DNA from: Microthrixaceae bacterium
GTDB taxonomy: Bacteria > Actinomycetota > Acidimicrobiia > Acidimicrobiales > Microtrichaceae
Assembly (NCBI GenBank): GCA_023958095.1
Contig: JAMLGJ010000015.1
Location: 1-64,000, forward strand
DNA length: 64,000 nt
Direction: 5' to 3'
The translations under genes were made by a program, and so were the position numbers. The notes below the pieces were generated by a model, which worked only from the letters and a program-made list of their open reading frames with translations, made no database searches and was not told the DNA's origin. Shown here one piece after another: positions 60,518 through 64,000 of this stretch; position 1 is the first letter of the stretch, and each line of letters opens with the position of its first letter.

Positions 60518-61801
60518 ATGGCCTGGGACTTCTCCACCGATCCGGACTTCCAGGAGAAGCTCGACTGGGTCGAGCAGTTCTGTGAGCAGGAGGTCGAGCC
60601 GCTGCACCACGTGTTCCCGCACGCCGTGAGGCTTCCGGACCCCAACGTCCGCAGGCTCGTGCGCGAGCTCCAGCAGCAGGTCAAGGACCAGGGACTCTGG
60701 GCGCTGTTCCTGGACGAGGAGCTGGGTGGCCCCGGACTCGGTCAGCTCAAGCTCGCCCTCGTCAACGAGATCCTCGGTCGGTACCCGGCGGCACCGCAGC
60801 TCTTCGGAGCAGCGGCACCCGACACCGGCAACATGGAGATGCTCGCGGCCTACGGCACCGAGGAACAGAAGAAGCGCTGGCTCGAGCCCCTGATGGAACA
60901 GGAGATGTTCTCGGCCTATTCGATGACCGAACCCCAGGGAGGTTCTGACCCGAACCTGTTCCGCACCCATGCCGTGCGCGACGGTGAGGAGTGGGTGATC
61001 AACGGGGAGAAGTGGTTCACCAGTGCCGGGCGGGTCGCCGACATCCTGTTCGTGATGTGCACGAACGGCATGTTCGTGGTGCCGCGCGACACCCCCGGCG
61101 TGGAGATCATGCCCGAGCCTCGCAACCACAACCACATCATCTACCGGGACGTGCGCGTGCCGGCCGACCACCTCCTCGGACCCGAGGACGGCGCGAAGGT
61201 CCTCGCCCAGCGCCGGCTCGGCGGAGGCCGCATCCACCACGCGATGCGCACGATCGCACAGTGCAACCTCGCGTTCGACATGATGTGCGAGCGGGCGCTG
61301 TCCCGGGAGTCCCACGGGGCGACCATCGCGGAACACCAGATGGTCCAGGAGAAGATCGCGGAGTCCTACGCGCAGATACGGATGCTCCGGTTGTTCGTCC
61401 TCGAGACCGCCTGGAAGATCGACAACTCCTCGACCCAGGAGTGCCGAACGGAGATCGCGGCGGTGAAGTTCACGATGGCCAAGGTGCTGCGCGAGGTCTC
61501 GTTCAACGCGCTGCACATCCACGGGTCGCTCGGCACCACCGACCTGACCCCGCTGCAGGACATGTACGCCTCGGCCCCCACGATGGGTCTCGCCGACGGC
61601 GCGGACGAGGTCCACAAGGCAACCGTCGCACGTCGCGTGCTGCGCTCCTACCGGCCCCACGAGGGCTACTGGCCGCGCGAGTACCTGCCTGCCAGGCGCG
61701 AAGCGGCCTGGAAGCACTACGAGGAGCGATTCGAATCCGACCCGGAACTGCGCAGGTCCGCCGAGGGCTGGCGCGACTACATGGCGCGACGGCGGGGATG
61801 A
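60518..61801 (+). CDS. Acyl-CoA dehydrogenase
   Basis: The 427-residue flavoenzyme has YSMTEPQGGSDPNLFRTHAVRDGEEWVINGEKWFTSAG, the FAD-binding signature, and HIHGSLGTTDLTPLQDMYASAPTM near the end. It introduces a double bond in an acyl-CoA chain and passes electrons to ETF. The chain specificity is unknown. The ATG at 60518 was chosen; a GTG seven bases upstream is out of frame. It is divergent from the lipase gene and may serve lipid breakdown together with it, which is inference. Confidence 0.88.
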   Translation: MAWDFSTDPDFQEKLDWVEQFCEQEVEPLHHVFPHAVRLPDPNVRRLVRELQQQVKDQGLWALFLDEELGGPGLGQLKLALVNEILGRYPAAPQLFGAAAPDTGNMEMLAAYGTEEQKKRWLEPLMEQEMFSAYSMTEPQGGSDPNLFRTHAVRDGEEWVINGEKWFTSAGRVADILFVMCTNGMFVVPRDTPGVEIMPEPRNHNHIIYRDVRVPADHLLGPEDGAKVLAQRRLGGGRIHHAMRTIAQCNLAFDMMCERALSRESHGATIAEHQMVQEKIAESYAQIRMLRLFVLETAWKIDNSSTQECRTEIAAVKFTMAKVLREVSFNALHIHGSLGTTDLTPLQDMYASAPTMGLADGADEVHKATVARRVLRSYRPHEGYWPREYLPARREAAWKHYEERFESDPELRRSAEGWRDYMARRRG

Positions 61802-61817
61802 CCCGGGTGCGGGTCGC

Positions 61818-62213
61818 TCACTCCGACAGGAGCTGACCGGGGTCCGGGGGAACGTCCACGGCGTGTTCCCGGAGCACCTCCAGCTCCACCACGTCGAGCG
61901 TTCTGTGGTTGGTGGCGGCCAGGACCACCGGCGCCGCGGCACCGTCGCGGTGGGCCTGCAACCAGTTGCGTGCGGTGACGCACCAGCGGTCCCCCGGCTT
62001 CAGGCCCGCGAATCCGAACGCCGGGTTGGGCGTGACCAGGTCGTTGCCGATCGAGCGCTGGTGGTCCAGGAACTCGGCGGTCACCACCGCACAGATCGTG
62101 TGGTAGCCGGTGTTCTCGGGTGACCAGTTGCAGCAGCCGTCACGGAAGAACCCGGTCACCGGGTCGGTGCCGCACTCCTCGAGTTCGCCGCCGAGCACGT
62201 TTCGCTGAGTCAT
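61818..62213 (-). CDS. DUF2237 family protein
   Basis: The 131-residue protein has MTQRNVLGGELEECGTDPVTGFFRDGCCNW, HTICAVVTAEFLDHQRSIGNDL and WCVTARNWLQAH, the conserved blocks of the DUF2237 family. Three cysteines in the first block suggest a metal or disulfide site. Function is unknown. It is convergent with the acyl-CoA dehydrogenase gene and follows the RarD gene on the same strand after 54 bases. Confidence 0.85.
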   Translation of the reverse strand: MTQRNVLGGELEECGTDPVTGFFRDGCCNWSPENTGYHTICAVVTAEFLDHQRSIGNDLVTPNPAFGFAGLKPGDRWCVTARNWLQAHRDGAAAPVVLAATNHRTLDVVELEVLREHAVDVPPDPGQLLSE

Positions 62214-62267
62214 GGTGGCGAGTCTGGCACCGGCACCGCGCTCTGCGCGGGCCGGCCGCGGTGGAGC

Positions 62268-63161
62268 TCACCCGTGGGTTGCGATGGGGCGCGGCCTCTG
62301 CCTCGCCCGTGCGAAGCCCTCGGCTGCGAACAGGGCGAGTGCGCTCCAGATGATGACGAAACCCAGGGCCTGGCCACCGCTCCATTCCTCTCCGAAGACA
62401 ATCACTCCGAGCAGGAACTGGATGGTCGGTGCCACGTACTGCATGAGTCCGAGGGTCGACAGCTCGGTGGTGCGGGCGGCGGAGGCGAACAACAGCAGCG
62501 GTGCCGCGGTCACGACCCCGGTGCCCAGCAGCAGCAGGTCGAGGCCGGGGTCCGACAGGCCCACGATCCCTTCGCCGGCAGCTCCCCGGACCGCCAGTGC
62601 AACCAGGGCGAAGGGGGCCATCGCCGCCATCTCCAGGCTGAGCCCGTCCAGCGAGCCGACCGGGGAGGTCTTGCGCACCAGGCCGTAGACCCCGAAGGTG
62701 CCCGCCAGCGCCAGGGAAACCCAGGGGAGTGTGCCCACGTCGATCGTCAACACGACCACGCCCAGGGCCGCGAGGCCGACCGCGATCCACTGGAGGCGTC
62801 TCATGTGCTCACCGAGCACCGCGACGCCGAGCACGACGCTGAGCAGCGGGTTGATGAAGTAGCCGAGGCTCGTCTCCACCACCTGGTCGTTCGCCACGGC
62901 CCATACGAACACGAGCCAGTTGGCGGCCAGCATCGTGCCGGCCAGCAGGGCGTTGGTCCGGGTGCGCGGATTGCGTGCCTCCGAGCCGAGGCGTCGCCAG
63001 GTGCGCAGCACGGTGTGTGCAAGGGCCAGGACCACCCCGGTTGCGAGGATCCTGTGTATCACCACGTCCGCGGACGAGAGGTGGTCGAGCAGCTTCCAGT
63101 AGAGCGGGGAGAGTCCCCAGAGAAGGTATGCGCTCAGTCCGAGCAGGATGCCCCTGGACAC
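62268..63161 (-). CDS. rarD: EamA family transporter RarD
   Basis: The 297-residue protein has about ten membrane segments. SRGILLGLSAYLLWGLSPLYWKLL is the typical RarD start, and LGYFINPLLSVVLG and LMQYVAPTIQFLLGV are the paired motifs of the two EamA halves. RarD-type proteins are drug/metabolite exporters with poorly known substrates. The DUF2237 gene follows on the same strand. Confidence 0.87.
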   Translation of the reverse strand: MSRGILLGLSAYLLWGLSPLYWKLLDHLSSADVVIHRILATGVVLALAHTVLRTWRRLGSEARNPRTRTNALLAGTMLAANWLVFVWAVANDQVVETSLGYFINPLLSVVLGVAVLGEHMRRLQWIAVGLAALGVVVLTIDVGTLPWVSLALAGTFGVYGLVRKTSPVGSLDGLSLEMAAMAPFALVALAVRGAAGEGIVGLSDPGLDLLLLGTGVVTAAPLLLFASAARTTELSTLGLMQYVAPTIQFLLGVIVFGEEWSGGQALGFVIIWSALALFAAEGFARARQRPRPIATHG

Positions 63162-63312
63162 GTCGGCACGCTACAACCCGGATCATGGGTCCGGGCAATG
63201 GATTCGAGGCGCCGAGGCCACCCCGGGCACAGCCGCCACGGGCGTGCTCCGGCATGCAATCATGTCGCCGAGCAACCCGTGGCCGACCGGCCCACGACAC
63301 GGAGGACACTGC

Positions 63313-63747
63313 ATGCCGATCGAGGGCGAGTACGAACCCAGCCCATGGGAGCCCATCGCAGAACAGGTCGCTCTCTACGAGAGCACCGACGGCAGGGAGG
63401 GGGCGGTGCTGGAAGGTGCCCCGTGCATCATCCTCGTGACCAGGGGTGCGAAGTCGAACAAGGTGCGCAAGACCCCACTGATCCGCGTGACCGATGGAAC
63501 GAACTACCTGGCGATCGGTTCCATGGGCGGGGCACCCAACAACCCGTCGTGGGTGCACAACCTGCGCGCACACCCCCACGCCGAGCTGCGCGACCTCGCC
63601 GAGGTGCGCGACTACTCGGTGCGGGAGCTGCAGGGCGAGGAGAAGGAGCGGTGGTGGGCGCGCGCCAACGAGGTGTGGCCCTCATACGACGAGTACCAGT
63701 CCAACACCGAACGGGTGATCCCGGTGTTCCTGCTCGAACCGGTGTGA
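63313..63747 (+). CDS. F420-type deazaflavin-dependent nitroreductase (DDN family), second copy
   Basis: The 144-residue split-barrel protein has ILVTRGAKSNKVRKTPLIRV, the F420-binding segment, MGGAPNNPSWVHNLRAHPHAEL and the end DEYQSNTERVIPVFLLEPV, all marks of the DUF385/Ddn family. The sequence is clearly different from the copy at 40331. It is probably a reductase using F420H2. A GGAGG site lies eight bases upstream of the ATG. Confidence 0.86.
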   Translation: MPIEGEYEPSPWEPIAEQVALYESTDGREGAVLEGAPCIILVTRGAKSNKVRKTPLIRVTDGTNYLAIGSMGGAPNNPSWVHNLRAHPHAELRDLAEVRDYSVRELQGEEKERWWARANEVWPSYDEYQSNTERVIPVFLLEPV

Positions 63748-63787
63748 TGCACGGGTCCGGTGCCATGAGGGCAGCGGCGGTCCGGCC

Positions 63788-64000
63788 GTGAACGACCACG
63801 GGGAGGCGACCGCAGCACCCCCGGCGGTGCTGGTGGACCGCAGCCGGGAGGCCATCGCGGTCGTGACCATGAACCGCCCGGATCGCCTGAACGCCATGAA
63901 CGGCGAGCTGCTCGCCGGGTTGCACGCCACCTTCGACGAGATCGCCGACGACCCGGGGTGCCGTGTCGTCGTGCTGACCGGTGCCGGCAGGGGGTTCTGT
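63788..64000 (+). CDS. Enoyl-CoA hydratase/isomerase family protein, N-terminal part
   Basis: The first 71 residues are visible; the gene runs off the window end. VVTMNRPDRLNAMNGELLAGL is the crotonase-fold opening and VVVLTGAGRGFC the first oxyanion loop. The family hydrates or isomerises enoyl-CoA, but the specificity cannot be read from this fragment. The GTG start lies 40 bases after the F420-type gene, so it is likely co-transcribed with it. Confidence 0.8.
   Translation, partial: MNDHGEATAAPPAVLVDRSREAIAVVTMNRPDRLNAMNGELLAGLHATFDEIADDPGCRVVVLTGAGRGFC

Noticed and set aside
1-64000. tRNA or rRNA genes, CRISPR array, insertion sequences, prophage
   Set aside because: No cloverleaf sequence, regular spaced repeats, transposase, integrase or phage protein was noticed on either strand.

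Overview
The window is a stretch of a high-GC bacterial chromosome (GTG and TTG starts, ATGA/GTGA gene overlaps, dense short operons). The content suggests a free-living, aerobic member of the Actinomycetota, perhaps an Acidimicrobiia-type lineage: deazaflavin (F420)-type nitroreductases, a mycothiol-type DinB/maleylpyruvate isomerase protein, cytochromes P450, an MpaB-type oxygenase, a sortase-type (LAFTG) surface protein, acyl-CoA enzymes and many TetR-style operators. The taxonomic placement is inference. I see no rRNA, tRNA, CRISPR array, insertion sequence or prophage. No gap between genes exceeds about 225 bases.

Bases 1-16000 are a cell-surface glycan region. It holds the end of a secreted jelly-roll repeat protein, GT2 and GT4 glycosyltransferases, a Wzx-type flippase, a large PIG-L deacetylase fused to a methyltransferase-like region and jelly-roll domains, FkbM and C-methyltransferase-type methyltransferases, two more GT2 enzymes, a fused Alg14/Alg13-type glycosyltransferase, a DUF4012 membrane protein and a small sortase-anchored protein. 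Most plus-strand genes overlap by 4-8 bases, so they are probably co-transcribed.

Bases 16200-32700 hold small metabolic and regulatory units: a TetR regulator with two P450s; an ArsR regulator with a SulP anion transporter; a mycothiol-type DinB protein; a thioesterase; an amidohydrolase with a trans-acting operator; an ECF sigma factor with a membrane beta-propeller partner; a DUF4389 membrane protein; a NUDIX hydrolase with a LigB-type dioxygenase; a BtuF-like protein; a YjbR protein; an NTF2-like protein; and an unidentified 404-residue protein.

Bases 32700-38600 form an ion and energy block: a DUF808 membrane protein, an unusual P-type ATPase, polyphosphate kinase 2 and a potassium channel with an RCK domain. 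Bases 38600-44900 hold an MpaB oxygenase with its TetR regulator and a perfect 20-bp operator, an F420-type enzyme, glucose-6-phosphate dehydrogenase, a nitroreductase, a SpoIIAA-like protein, a ketosteroid isomerase homologue and an SRPBCC protein. Bases 44877-48282 are a bioA-bioF-bioD biotin operon preceded by a tiny lipoprotein gene.

Bases 48400-64000 carry a HAD phosphatase, an acyl-CoA ligase, a winged-helix protein, SelO, a mesaconyl-CoA hydratase-like enzyme, a DnaJ/CbpM/thioredoxin operon, an MDR reductase, a 1-Cys peroxiredoxin with an Rrf2/IscR-like operator, a secreted lipase, an acyl-CoA dehydrogenase, a DUF2237 protein, a RarD transporter, a second F420-type enzyme and the start of an enoyl-CoA hydratase. 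The most unusual items are the three-part PIG-L fusion, the P-type ATPase with altered transport motifs next to PPK2, the competing hairpins at 50957-51037, and a set of near-perfect operators placed on promoters.
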